The notes below the pieces were generated by a model. That model was not told the origin of the DNA and ran no database searches. It worked only from the letters and a program-made list of their open reading frames with translations. The translations under genes and the position numbers were made by a program. From contig NZ_JAUZVZ010000003.1 in NCBI RefSeq assembly GCF_030717845.1, positions 124,001 to 188,000 of the forward strand: a stretch of 64,000 bases of DNA, read 5' to 3'. Numbering within the stretch: the first letter of the stretch is position 1; every line of letters begins with the position of its first letter. Positions 9,066-16,677 of the stretch are shown here, one piece after another. This DNA is from Alkalimonas collagenimarina (lineage in GTDB: Bacteria; Pseudomonadota; Gammaproteobacteria; Enterobacterales; Alteromonadaceae).

Positions 9066-9707
9066 TTAGCGTTCAGGCGATAAATACTCATTGTCATAAA
9101 AAGTACGTAGCCAGTGCGGCCGGTACAAGGCCATTAGAGTGACCGCCATGCCATTTAATAATGCTTCAGGGAAACTGATCAACAGCGCCAGCAGTAAGTA
9201 GTTGTCTTGAATAATGTGCCAGGGATAGCGGCCGTCTAAAAACAACCAAGCCGATGTCAGCCCCATATGCAACAGCATGGTCAGGGCTGCGGCAAAAAAT
9301 GCCGCTACGAAAATATAGACAAATAAGTGTCTGGGCAAATAGTAATAACTAAACCAGAACATCAAACCACTAAACATGGCCGGAAGTACAAAGGTGGTCA
9401 GGGCAAACCAGCCACCATCTGCCAGAGACACCTGCCCCAGCACTAGCAGTACCAGAAAAGGCAGCAAGCAAATCCAGCTGGCAATGCGCCAACCATGACA
9501 GAGCACCAACACGGTAACCGCTAAAAAGTGCACCGCTAAGCCATCATAAATACTAGCCTGCATCAGCCACAGCAACAGTAGTACTGCTGCTGAGCCAAAC
9601 ACCAAATGCTGATACTCCGGCTCAGATTTTAGCTTCGGCCAGAATTCGCGCGGAAAACTTAGCCAAAGCCCCATGATGAACCCCGCCCAGCCCAACAGAC
9701 TCAACAT
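9066..9707 (-). CDS. Small CbiM/ECF-permease-like integral membrane protein (COG3235 type)
   Basis: A 213-residue protein with about six to seven membrane segments ends in a conserved-looking FPEALLNGMAVTLMALYRPHWL stretch (residues ~182-203), which is typical of the COG3235 proteins annotated as energy-coupling factor permease-like. The start at 9707 is chosen because GAGGGG stands 7 bases upstream; the upstream in-frame ATG at 9725 would place that ribosome site inside the coding region. No ATPase or T-component gene is nearby, so it is either a solitary S-component-like transporter or depends on a module elsewhere. Substrate unknown. The gene is tail-to-tail with the CrbS kinase gene, with only three bases between them. 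Confidence 0.7.
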   Translation of the reverse strand: MLSLLGWAGFIMGLWLSFPREFWPKLKSEPEYQHLVFGSAAVLLLLWLMQASIYDGLAVHFLAVTVLVLCHGWRIASWICLLPFLVLLVLGQVSLADGGWFALTTFVLPAMFSGLMFWFSYYYLPRHLFVYIFVAAFFAAALTMLLHMGLTSAWLFLDGRYPWHIIQDNYLLLALLISFPEALLNGMAVTLMALYRPHWLRTFYDNEYLSPER

Positions 9708-9907
9708 TTTAGCCCCTCGCTGCAAAAAACCGTACTACTGGTATGGTAGCATTGTTAGCCAGAAAACACCGATGGTTAACTGCACACCCACCACCTGTTT
9801 TACTTGCTTGTGCCCCAGCTTATCTGGCGATGGCCATGGTGAGAGTTCTTGAGCGTCTGGCTTGCATTGTCTACAATGGCGCACTTACTATTTTTTAGGT
9901 CATGAAA

Positions 9908-10156
9908 ATGAGCGATACTGATTCAAAACCGACGTTACCTGATCGCCTTGCTGGCAACCCTCGCAGCCCACACTATGTCGAAGCATGTTTCGAGCACGAA
10001 ATTGGCATTCGACTGAATGGCAAAGAGCGGACCAATGTTGAAGAATACTGCATCAGTGAAGGCTGGGTAAAAGTGCCATCACCAAAAGCATTGGATCGTC
10101 GTGGTCAACCGATGTTAATTACGCTGAAAGGCACGGTTGAAGCCTACTACAAGTAG
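9908..10156 (+). CDS. DUF3297 family protein
   Basis: This 82-residue soluble protein is recognised as DUF3297 from LPDRLAGNPRSPHYVE, IGIRLNGKERTNVEEYCISE and the C-terminal LKGTVEAYY. Members are small cytosolic proteins of unknown role, widespread in Proteobacteria. Start 9908 is preferred over ATG 9902 because AGG at 9897-9899 is eight bases from 9908 but only two from 9902. It is a monocistronic gene between the membrane protein and isocitrate lyase, and shows no signal peptide or metal-binding motif. Confidence 0.85.
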   Translation: MSDTDSKPTLPDRLAGNPRSPHYVEACFEHEIGIRLNGKERTNVEEYCISEGWVKVPSPKALDRRGQPMLITLKGTVEAYYK

Positions 10157-10165
10157 CTCGAACAT

Positions 10166-10190
10166 AAAAAAAGGCAGCCCTAGGGCTGCC
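10166..10190 (-). terminator. Rho-independent terminator of isocitrate lyase gene
   Basis: The perfect palindrome GGCAGCCCTAGGGCTGCC (10173-10190) is followed on the minus strand by T7 (A7 at 10166-10172 on the plus strand). It lies 25 bases beyond the aceA stop. The plus-strand side lacks a T tract, so it serves mainly aceA. Confidence 0.85.
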
Positions 10191-10214
10191 GTATCAAAGC
10201 GCCTCAACCACGCT

Positions 10215-11807
10215 CTAAAACTGATTCATGGTATTGTCTTTGCCAGATGCTTTTAGTGCCGCATCGCCAGAAAAATACTCTTTGTGATCATCACCCATAT
10301 CGGAGCCAGCCATATTCTGGTGGCGGACGCAGGCAATGCTTTGGCGGATTTCTTTGCGTTGCACCCCTTCGACATAACCCAGCATGCCCGCTTCGCCAAA
10401 GTACTCTTTTGCCAGATTATCCGTAGATAACGCTGCCGTATGGTAGGTTGGCAAGGTGATCAGGTGGTGGAAGATACCCGCTTCACGTGCTGCATCGGCC
10501 TGGAACGTCTGGATACGACGGTCGGCTTCCTGACCCAATTCGCTACTATCGTAATCGGCACTCATCAACTGCGCCCGATCATAGCTGGATACATCTTTGC
10601 CCTCTTGTTGCCATGCATCAAACACCTGCTGGCGGAAGTTCAGCGTCCAATTAAAGGATGGGCTGTTGTTGTAGACTAACTTGGCATTGGGCACTACTTC
10701 TCGGATACGATTGACCATGGCTGCGATCTGGCCGACATGCGGTTTCTCGGTTTCGATCCACAATAAATCAGCACCATGCTGCAAGGACGTAATGCAATCC
10801 AGCACCACTCTATCCTCACCAGAGCCCTTACGGAACTGGAACAAACCACTGGCTAAACGCTTTGGCTTTAACAACTTGCCATTGGCTTTCACCACCACAT
10901 CGCCATTGGCGATATCGTCAGCATTGGTCACATAATCGCCATCCAGGAAGCTGTTGTACAAATCACCTAAATCACCGGGTTCATTGGTGACAGCGATTTG
11001 CTTGGTCAAGCCAGCACCCAGAGAGTCGGTACGCGCCACAATAACACCATCGTTGATGCCCAACTCTAAAAAGGCATAGCGCACCGCACGGATTTTAGCG
11101 AGGAAATCAGCATGCGGAACCGTTACTTTGCCATCCTGGTGGCCACATTGTTTTTCGTCCGATACTTGGTTTTCGATCTGGATGCAGCAGGCACCTGCTT
11201 CAATCATTTTTTTCGCCAGCAAATAGGTGGCTTCCTCATTACCAAAGCCAGCATCAATATCGGCAATAATCGGTACGATATGGGTTTGATGGTTATCTAT
11301 TTGTTGCTGCAGTTCAGACGCTTTCGCTGCATCACCGGCTGCTTTAGCCGTATCCAGCTGGCGGAATAATCCTCCAAGCTCACGGGCATCAGCCTGACGT
11401 AAAAAGGTATACAGTTCTTCAATAAGGGCCGGTACCGAGGTTTTTTCGTGCATGGATTGATCTGGCAGCGGGCCAAATTCAGAGCGCAGGGCCGCAATCA
11501 TCCAGCCTGACAGATACAGGTATTTCTTATCGGTACTGCCAAAGTGTTTTTTAATGGCTATCATTTTTTGCTGGCCGATAAAACCATGCCAGCAACCAAG
11601 CGACTGCGTGTATTGGCTGCTATCGGCATCGTAATCGGCCATGTCTTTGCGCATAATTGCAGCCGTATAGCGAGCAATATCCAAGCCGGTTTGAAAGCGA
11701 TTTTGCAGCTGCATACGAGCAGCGTATTCTGGGTTAATGGCATTCCAGCTGCTGTCTTTAGAGCTGATCAGTGTAGACAATTGGTCCAGAGCTTGTTGGT
11801 AAGACAT
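10215..11807 (-). CDS. aceA: Isocitrate lyase, long (~530 residue) proteobacterial form
   Basis: Isocitrate lyase splits isocitrate to glyoxylate and succinate, the first step of the glyoxylate shunt needed for growth on acetate or fatty acids. The 530-residue length and the signature DEKQCGHQDGKVTVPH (the KKCGH-type catalytic loop, here KQCGH) assign it to the longer Pseudomonas-like class. IVPIIADIDAGFGNEEATY contributes the metal-binding aspartates, and YNNSPSFNWTLNF is also conserved. Three consecutive ATGs occur; the third (11807) is favoured because AAGGA is seven bases upstream and the protein then begins MSYQQAL. A terminator follows. No malate synthase gene is adjacent. The gene sits between the CrbS kinase and CrbR regulator genes. 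Confidence 0.95.
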   Translation of the reverse strand: MSYQQALDQLSTLISSKDSSWNAINPEYAARMQLQNRFQTGLDIARYTAAIMRKDMADYDADSSQYTQSLGCWHGFIGQQKMIAIKKHFGSTDKKYLYLSGWMIAALRSEFGPLPDQSMHEKTSVPALIEELYTFLRQADARELGGLFRQLDTAKAAGDAAKASELQQQIDNHQTHIVPIIADIDAGFGNEEATYLLAKKMIEAGACCIQIENQVSDEKQCGHQDGKVTVPHADFLAKIRAVRYAFLELGINDGVIVARTDSLGAGLTKQIAVTNEPGDLGDLYNSFLDGDYVTNADDIANGDVVVKANGKLLKPKRLASGLFQFRKGSGEDRVVLDCITSLQHGADLLWIETEKPHVGQIAAMVNRIREVVPNAKLVYNNSPSFNWTLNFRQQVFDAWQQEGKDVSSYDRAQLMSADYDSSELGQEADRRIQTFQADAAREAGIFHHLITLPTYHTAALSTDNLAKEYFGEAGMLGYVEGVQRKEIRQSIACVRHQNMAGSDMGDDHKEYFSGDAALKASGKDNTMNQF

Positions 11808-12172
11808 CATCATTTCCTTCAGGGCTGTTCTTGGGTGTGACTTAAATCTAGCCTCCTTTCGCACATAAATATAATTAATAAATATCATTTCAATCATTCA
11901 CTGAAACTATGATGAAAAATGACAACCAATGCTTAAATCCTGCTTAGCAGCAATAATGTAATCTGTTGTTTTTAATAGACTTTAAAATAAAACAACCAAA
12001 AAGGTAAAATGGGTGCATCATTATTCGCGGCAATAGCAGAGCCATTTGATGTGCGGCAATGGCTGATCTAAGCAAAAACAGCCTTTATTTATAGATTTGA
12101 TGAATGCAGGTGATAATTGGTATCAATTAAACAAATAATCAGGGTTTGTTGAATGGATGCAGCGTACTCAGC
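11808..12172. other. Long upstream region of aceA
   Basis: The 365-base gap holds no gene. It is AT-rich near aceA and includes an AAAGGAGG tract (on the minus strand near 11850) that is not followed by a start codon. A dyad and direct repeat at 12027-12064 are listed separately. No unambiguous -35/-10 pair was found by eye. Confidence 0.5.
12027..12064. promoter_or_regulatory. Candidate regulator-binding site upstream of aceA
   Basis: Two near-identical direct repeats, GCGGCAATAGC (12027-12037) and GCGGCAATGGC (12053-12063), lie 26 bases apart. An inverted repeat AGCCATT (12040-12046) / AATGGCT (12058-12064) overlaps them. It lies ~230 bases upstream of the aceA start, a distance possible for an activator. 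CrbR is the natural candidate by neighbourhood, but nothing in the sequence proves that. Confidence 0.3.
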
Positions 12173-12823
12173 TTATGCCAGCTCGTCCGGCAACTTCAGT
12201 TTTTCGAATAAAATACCGGCTTGTGTACGGTTATTGACATGCAGCTTGCGCAAAATAGCTGAAACATGCTGTTTAATGGTGGTTTCCTGCACATTCATTT
12301 CATAGGCAATTTGCTTATTCAGCAAACCATCGGCAATCATTTTCAACACTCGAAATTGCTGCGGTGTCAATTGCTCTAGCCGGTGGGCAAAGTCTTGATC
12401 GATCAGCGTTCGGGCATCGGCGATATCTTGGCTCAAGGCCGCAGGTACCCAGCTATCGCCTTGCTGCACGGCCGCTATGGCTTCCGACAATACATCCAAT
12501 GGTGCCGATTTAGGCACATAGGCTGCAGCACCCAGTTGCAAAGCTTGTTTGATCACCGAGGGCTCTTCCACTGCGGAGACCATCAACACAATCACATCAG
12601 GGTATTCGGTACGTAATGCTGTTAAGCCAGCGAAGCCATCGGCTCCCGGCATTTTTAAATCGAGGAAGATCAAACTGGTATCGGGGTGTTGTCGCAACAA
12701 AGCCCAGACTTTCGCCATATTTTCAGCTTGCAATAACAGGGCGTTATCACCAAGTATGGTTTGTGAGGCTTGAGATAAGGCCACCCGAAACAACGGGTGA
12801 TCATCCGCAATAATGGCAATCAT
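12173..12823 (-). CDS. crbR: LuxR-family response regulator, CrbR/ErdR type
   Basis: The 216-residue cytosolic protein has a receiver domain (residues 1-120; phospho-acceptor Asp55 in LIFLDLKMPG, acidic pair DDH at 7-9, YVPKSA with the conserved Lys) and a LuxR/NarL helix-turn-helix from about 148 to 210. The DNA-binding segment contains LTPQQFRVLKMIADGLLNKQ, then IAYEMNVQETTIKQHVSAIL and NRTQAGILF. This pattern is closely shared with CrbR of Vibrio and ErdR of pseudomonads, the partners of symporter-containing kinases such as CrbS/MxtR. Such a kinase is encoded 3 kb away with aceA between, so the pair probably controls acetate assimilation genes here. The assignment rests on remembered family motifs. 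Confidence 0.82.
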   Translation of the reverse strand: MIAIIADDHPLFRVALSQASQTILGDNALLLQAENMAKVWALLRQHPDTSLIFLDLKMPGADGFAGLTALRTEYPDVIVLMVSAVEEPSVIKQALQLGAAAYVPKSAPLDVLSEAIAAVQQGDSWVPAALSQDIADARTLIDQDFAHRLEQLTPQQFRVLKMIADGLLNKQIAYEMNVQETTIKQHVSAILRKLHVNNRTQAGILFEKLKLPDELA

Positions 12824-12858
12824 AGTAGCTCGTTACAAATGAAGCGTTGTCCTATGAT

Positions 12859-12892
12859 AGCCGGAACTGCCAGGGAAGGTACAGTTCCGGCT
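12859..12892. repeat. Long hairpin after TonB receptor gene (TTCCCTG-loop type)
   Basis: Eleven-base perfect arms AGCCGGAACTG (12859-12869) and CAGTTCCGGCT (12882-12892) enclose a 12-base loop that reads TACCTTCCCTGG on the minus strand. It lies between the TonB receptor stop and the crbR start. There is no T tract, so it is not a standard intrinsic terminator, although it may stabilise the 3' end of the receptor mRNA. The loop word TTCCCTG recurs in the hairpin element at 57031-57108. Confidence 0.7.
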
Positions 12893-12916
12893 GCGTACTT
12901 TAACCGCTTGAACAAC

Positions 12917-15226
12917 TTAGAAGCGGTAACCTACCGTCAGGCTTACGGTGCGAGGTGCATCGTAGTAGCCAATCAGCGTGTTATCACCACCCAAGCCGGG
13001 TATAAAACTGCCATCATCCGCGACGGATATAAAGGCATAGTTGCCCACCAAATACTGCTTATCGGTCAGGTTTTTACCATGCAAGCCTACCGTCCAGTGG
13101 CCATCAGCACTTACCCAGTTGACCGACAAGTTCAACAGACCATAGCTGTCCTGCTCCAGCAGATTATTCAGCTCAGTCAGGGCGTATTTGCTGCGGTAAT
13201 AGTAATTACCATTAAAAATCAGGTCACCACCCGATGCCAGCTGCATATCGTAGCTAAAGCCAATGTTGGCCGATACTTTCGGGGTATTGGTCACCACAAA
13301 GTTATCCGTGATATCAACCTGACCACCGGTGACAGGATCGAAACTGAACACATTTTTAAAATTCGCGTCGATGTACCCTAAGCTACCATATACTTGCAAG
13401 TTACGCGCAGCCAACCAGGTAAACTCAAACTCAGCTCCCGTCGCATCGGATTGCCCGACATTGCCAAGACGCTGGTTCAAGACTGACGAGTCGTTAGGAT
13501 CAGGGATTACCGAGATATATTGCCGATCTTTGTGATCCAGCATAAACAAAGTAGCATTCAAGCGGAACGTATCGCTCAGATCACTTTTCATACCGATTTC
13601 ATACGACAACACATCTTCCGGATTCGCTGCAGGCTCAGCCGTTTCAGCCCGAGGGTTGAAGGTACCTGATTTAAAGCCTTGGCTAAAGCTGGCAAAAAAC
13701 ATGGTGTCTTGACTGTGCTGATACTCTACACCCAACTTCGGCGTCCACTTACTCCAACTGGCACTATCATCGAGCACGACGGGAGTTTGCAAGCCATCAG
13801 GGCGAACATAGCCCGGTATCCAGCCAGATTCAGGATATACGGTATCAAAAATCAGACCGTTTCGTACCAGTGCGTCTTTTTTGTCATTGGTAAAACGCAG
13901 ACCTGCGGTCACAGACCATTGGCTGTTGAGCTGATAGGTGCCCTGAGCATAGGCAGCGGTGCTATCACTATCGCTGCACCCTGCAACCTCACGGGTTAAC
14001 CCCGGAGTACCAAAAGCGGTTTGCCCTAATACTTCAAGAATGGCGTCGAACACACCACAGGATTCGGCGGTGTAATAATACAAGCCACTCACCAAATTCA
14101 GTCGGTCAGTACGATAGTTCAGTTGCAGCTCTTGGGTAAACCAATCATCTTCATAAATGGCTGGTACATCAAAAATACGCAATGGTGTGTTATCAAAATC
14201 AATGTTGACCGGCGAATAGCTCTCACGCTTCGCTGTGATCGACTTTAAGCTCATGTTGTCATTGATGGTCCAGTCCATCAGCAAGCTAAAACCTTCCGTC
14301 TCGACCCGAGTCCAGGTCGGCAAACTGGTGTATGAGTCATACACACTATCAGGTACTGCAGCATCAGTTAACAAGCTTGGCAGTAGGCGGTAACCACCTT
14401 TGGAATTAGATTTATCATCGGTTTTATCGTAGCTCAGGCGCATAAAGAAGTTGTCTACCGGACGAAACTCCAGCGTAGCCCGAAAAGCCTGCACATCTTT
14501 GTTGTAGTTTTCTTTGTCTTGATTGGCTAAATCAGAAACCAAGAATTCGCCATAGCCATCACGTTGCAAGTTGGCGTAACCAAGCCCTAGATACAATTTA
14601 TCCTGTACCAATGGGATTTGCCCGGCCATTTTGACGTCACGTTGATTATAGCTACCGACCGTACCACTAACAGAGAACTCTGTGTCTCCTGTCATTTGCT
14701 TGGTGACATATTTAACAGCACCACCAATGGTGTTTTTACCATATAGCGTACCTTGTGGGCCCCGCAATACTTCGACACGCTCAATATTGAGAATATCAAG
14801 TACCGCACCTTGCGGCCGGGCAACGTAAACATCATCAATATAAATACCGACGCCAGGCTCATAACCCCAGAGCGGATCTTCTTGCCCCACGCCACGAATA
14901 AAGGCGGTTAGGGTTGAGTTGGTTCCCCGGCTCTGTTGTAAGGTGGTATTGGGCGAGAATTGCTGAACTTCAACAATAGTGGAAATACCACGCTGTAATA
15001 AATCATCTTCGCCAATGGACGTCACGGCTACCGGGACTCGTTGTAAGTTTTCCACGGTACGGCGAGCGGTGACTTCGATGCGTTCAAGCTTTAACTCGGC
15101 AGCAGTCTCTTCTTCAGCGTGAACCGAACTGACCGCTAAACCACTGCTGACCGCCAAGGCCAGCAGACTGACTGAAAACCGTTGTACTGTTGCGACTTTA
15201 TTTTTTCTTTTCTCGTTATTTGCCAT
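12917..15226 (-). CDS. TonB-dependent outer-membrane receptor
   Basis: The receptor has 769 residues. A signal peptide ends near VSSVHA (about residue 37), a TonB-box-like IEVTARR follows, and then a plug with TAFIRGVGQEDPLWG, GVGIYIDDVYVARPQGA and ERVEVLRGPQGTLYGKNTIG. The C-terminus VSLTVGYRF is a typical barrel end with terminal Phe. ATG 15226 is chosen because GGAG lies ~8 bases upstream; an in-frame upstream start at 15334 would precede the signal peptide with 36 unlikely residues. It is divergent from a GntP-type permease and an exported esterase gene, which suggests one uptake unit. The plug type (RGPQGTLYGKNTIGGA) is found in receptors for diverse small organic ligands as well as siderophores, and no Fur box was seen. 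Confidence 0.9.
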   Translation of the reverse strand: MANNEKRKNKVATVQRFSVSLLALAVSSGLAVSSVHAEEETAAELKLERIEVTARRTVENLQRVPVAVTSIGEDDLLQRGISTIVEVQQFSPNTTLQQSRGTNSTLTAFIRGVGQEDPLWGYEPGVGIYIDDVYVARPQGAVLDILNIERVEVLRGPQGTLYGKNTIGGAVKYVTKQMTGDTEFSVSGTVGSYNQRDVKMAGQIPLVQDKLYLGLGYANLQRDGYGEFLVSDLANQDKENYNKDVQAFRATLEFRPVDNFFMRLSYDKTDDKSNSKGGYRLLPSLLTDAAVPDSVYDSYTSLPTWTRVETEGFSLLMDWTINDNMSLKSITAKRESYSPVNIDFDNTPLRIFDVPAIYEDDWFTQELQLNYRTDRLNLVSGLYYYTAESCGVFDAILEVLGQTAFGTPGLTREVAGCSDSDSTAAYAQGTYQLNSQWSVTAGLRFTNDKKDALVRNGLIFDTVYPESGWIPGYVRPDGLQTPVVLDDSASWSKWTPKLGVEYQHSQDTMFFASFSQGFKSGTFNPRAETAEPAANPEDVLSYEIGMKSDLSDTFRLNATLFMLDHKDRQYISVIPDPNDSSVLNQRLGNVGQSDATGAEFEFTWLAARNLQVYGSLGYIDANFKNVFSFDPVTGGQVDITDNFVVTNTPKVSANIGFSYDMQLASGGDLIFNGNYYYRSKYALTELNNLLEQDSYGLLNLSVNWVSADGHWTVGLHGKNLTDKQYLVGNYAFISVADDGSFIPGLGGDNTLIGYYDAPRTVSLTVGYRF

Positions 15227-15364
15227 GATGGCTCTCCTGCTGATACGTTGCGGGTACCTCACTACTGTAGGCTGAAATGAAGATTTTTTAACCTGTACCT
15301 TAGTACTATGGCTTGCCGCGACTTGTTGTATCACACTTGATGAAAATACAACGAGGAATATTTC

Positions 15365-16666
15365 ATGCTGGGTTTATTCGGCTTGCTTCTGGGTTTGTTG
15401 CTGCTCATTATTCTGACCATGCGTGGCTTTAACCTGTTTATCACTGCACCACTGTGCGCATTATTGGTTGCCGCAACCAATGGCATTCCTTTCTGGCATG
15501 TAGCGGATAAAATTGATTTTGTGCATGGCTATATGAATGGTTTTTCCGGCTTTGTTGCTGCCTGGTTTTTAATGTTCTTACTCGGCTCGTTGTTCGGCAA
15601 ACTGATGGAGCATACCGGAGCCGCCGATGCCGTCGCGCTCGCTATTGTCAAACGGATTGGTCAAACCCGAGCGGTACTAGCGGTGGTGATGGCTTGCGCC
15701 GTGTTGACCTACGGTGGTGTCAGTGTCTTTGTAGTGGCCTTTTCTGCCTACCCAATGGCAGTCAGTCTGTTTAAAGGCGCCAACTTGCCACGCCGCTTTA
15801 TTCCGGCAGCACTGGCACTGGGCTCAGTGACCTTTACCATGACATCGGCAGGCTCACCTGAGATCCAGAACTGGATCCCTATTCCTTATCTGGGCACCAC
15901 GCCCTATGCCGGCTGGGAAGTCAGCTTGGTGGTGGCCGTGATTATGGCCATTACCGGCTACATGAGCCTGATGTGGATGATCCGTAAGGCGGTTAATAAA
16001 GGGGAGCACTTTCAGCAACGCAGCAGCGATCCCGTCGTAGATGACCGAGCGCTACCCCATGCCATTTTTGGTATTTTACCACTGGTTGTGGTGCTAACCT
16101 TATCCTTTTTCTTGCACGAGCAGCTGCAGCAGGCGGCTCTGATTGTCGCGTTGGCAGGCGGTGTCGTCAGCCTGTATCTGATGAATATTAAGTTTTTAAA
16201 AAACCCGGCTGCCGCCACCAATGAGGGCGTACTGGGGGCCTTGCTTGCTATAGGCAACACCGCTGCAGTGGTTGGCTTTGGCAGTGTGGCCAGGCTAACC
16301 CCGGCCTTCGCTGGCGTGGTTGATTACATGACTCATTTACCCGGCCCCGAATTACTGGGTGCTGCCGTTGCGGTCAGCGCTATTGCCGGGCTGACTGGCT
16401 CAGCCTCAGGCGGGCAAGCCATTGCCCTACCGGAAATAGCACCAACCTATTTGGATCGCGGGGTTGATCCTGAACAACTGCATCGGGTGGTCGCCATCTC
16501 ATCAGGTGCCTTGGATTCTTTGCCGCACAACGGTTATGTCGTCACCACCATTCGTGCAATTTGCGGCGAAACCCATCAAAATGCCTATGGGCCCGTTGCC
16601 GTGGTCAGTGTATTAGTGCCATTGGCAGGTGTTTTTGTTGCCATTGCCTTGTTCCAGTTCTTTTAA
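15365..16666 (+). CDS. GntP-family permease
   Basis: A 433-residue inner-membrane carrier with about 12 membrane segments resembles the GntP (gluconate/organic acid:H+ symporter) family. Features include GLFGLLLGLLLLIILTMRGF at the N-terminus, LMFLLGSLFGKLMEHTGAAD, ALALGSVTFTMTSAGSPEIQN and GLTGSASGGQAIALPEIAP. Family members carry gluconate, other hydroxy acids or D-3-hydroxybutyrate. The ATG is preceded by an ACGAGGAATA ribosome region. The esterase gene starts 11 bases after its stop, so the two form an operon, and the TonB receptor gene is divergent. By inference the permease brings in the hydroxy-acid product released from an ester in the periplasm; the actual substrate is unknown. Confidence 0.85.
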   Translation: MLGLFGLLLGLLLLIILTMRGFNLFITAPLCALLVAATNGIPFWHVADKIDFVHGYMNGFSGFVAAWFLMFLLGSLFGKLMEHTGAADAVALAIVKRIGQTRAVLAVVMACAVLTYGGVSVFVVAFSAYPMAVSLFKGANLPRRFIPAALALGSVTFTMTSAGSPEIQNWIPIPYLGTTPYAGWEVSLVVAVIMAITGYMSLMWMIRKAVNKGEHFQQRSSDPVVDDRALPHAIFGILPLVVVLTLSFFLHEQLQQAALIVALAGGVVSLYLMNIKFLKNPAAATNEGVLGALLAIGNTAAVVGFGSVARLTPAFAGVVDYMTHLPGPELLGAAVAVSAIAGLTGSASGGQAIALPEIAPTYLDRGVDPEQLHRVVAISSGALDSLPHNGYVVTTIRAICGETHQNAYGPVAVVSVLVPLAGVFVAIALFQFF

Positions 16667-16677
16667 GGAGTTCTACC

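Noticed and set aside
12797-13381. 194-codon open frame antisense to the second TonB receptor and the crbR start
   Set aside because: It overlaps two well-supported genes on the other strand and has no domain or ribosome site.
16561-16677. Longer start for the MetX-like esterase
   Set aside because: It would overlap the permease gene by over 100 bases and place 39 Cys/Arg-rich residues before an evident signal peptide; AAGGAG supports the start at 16678.
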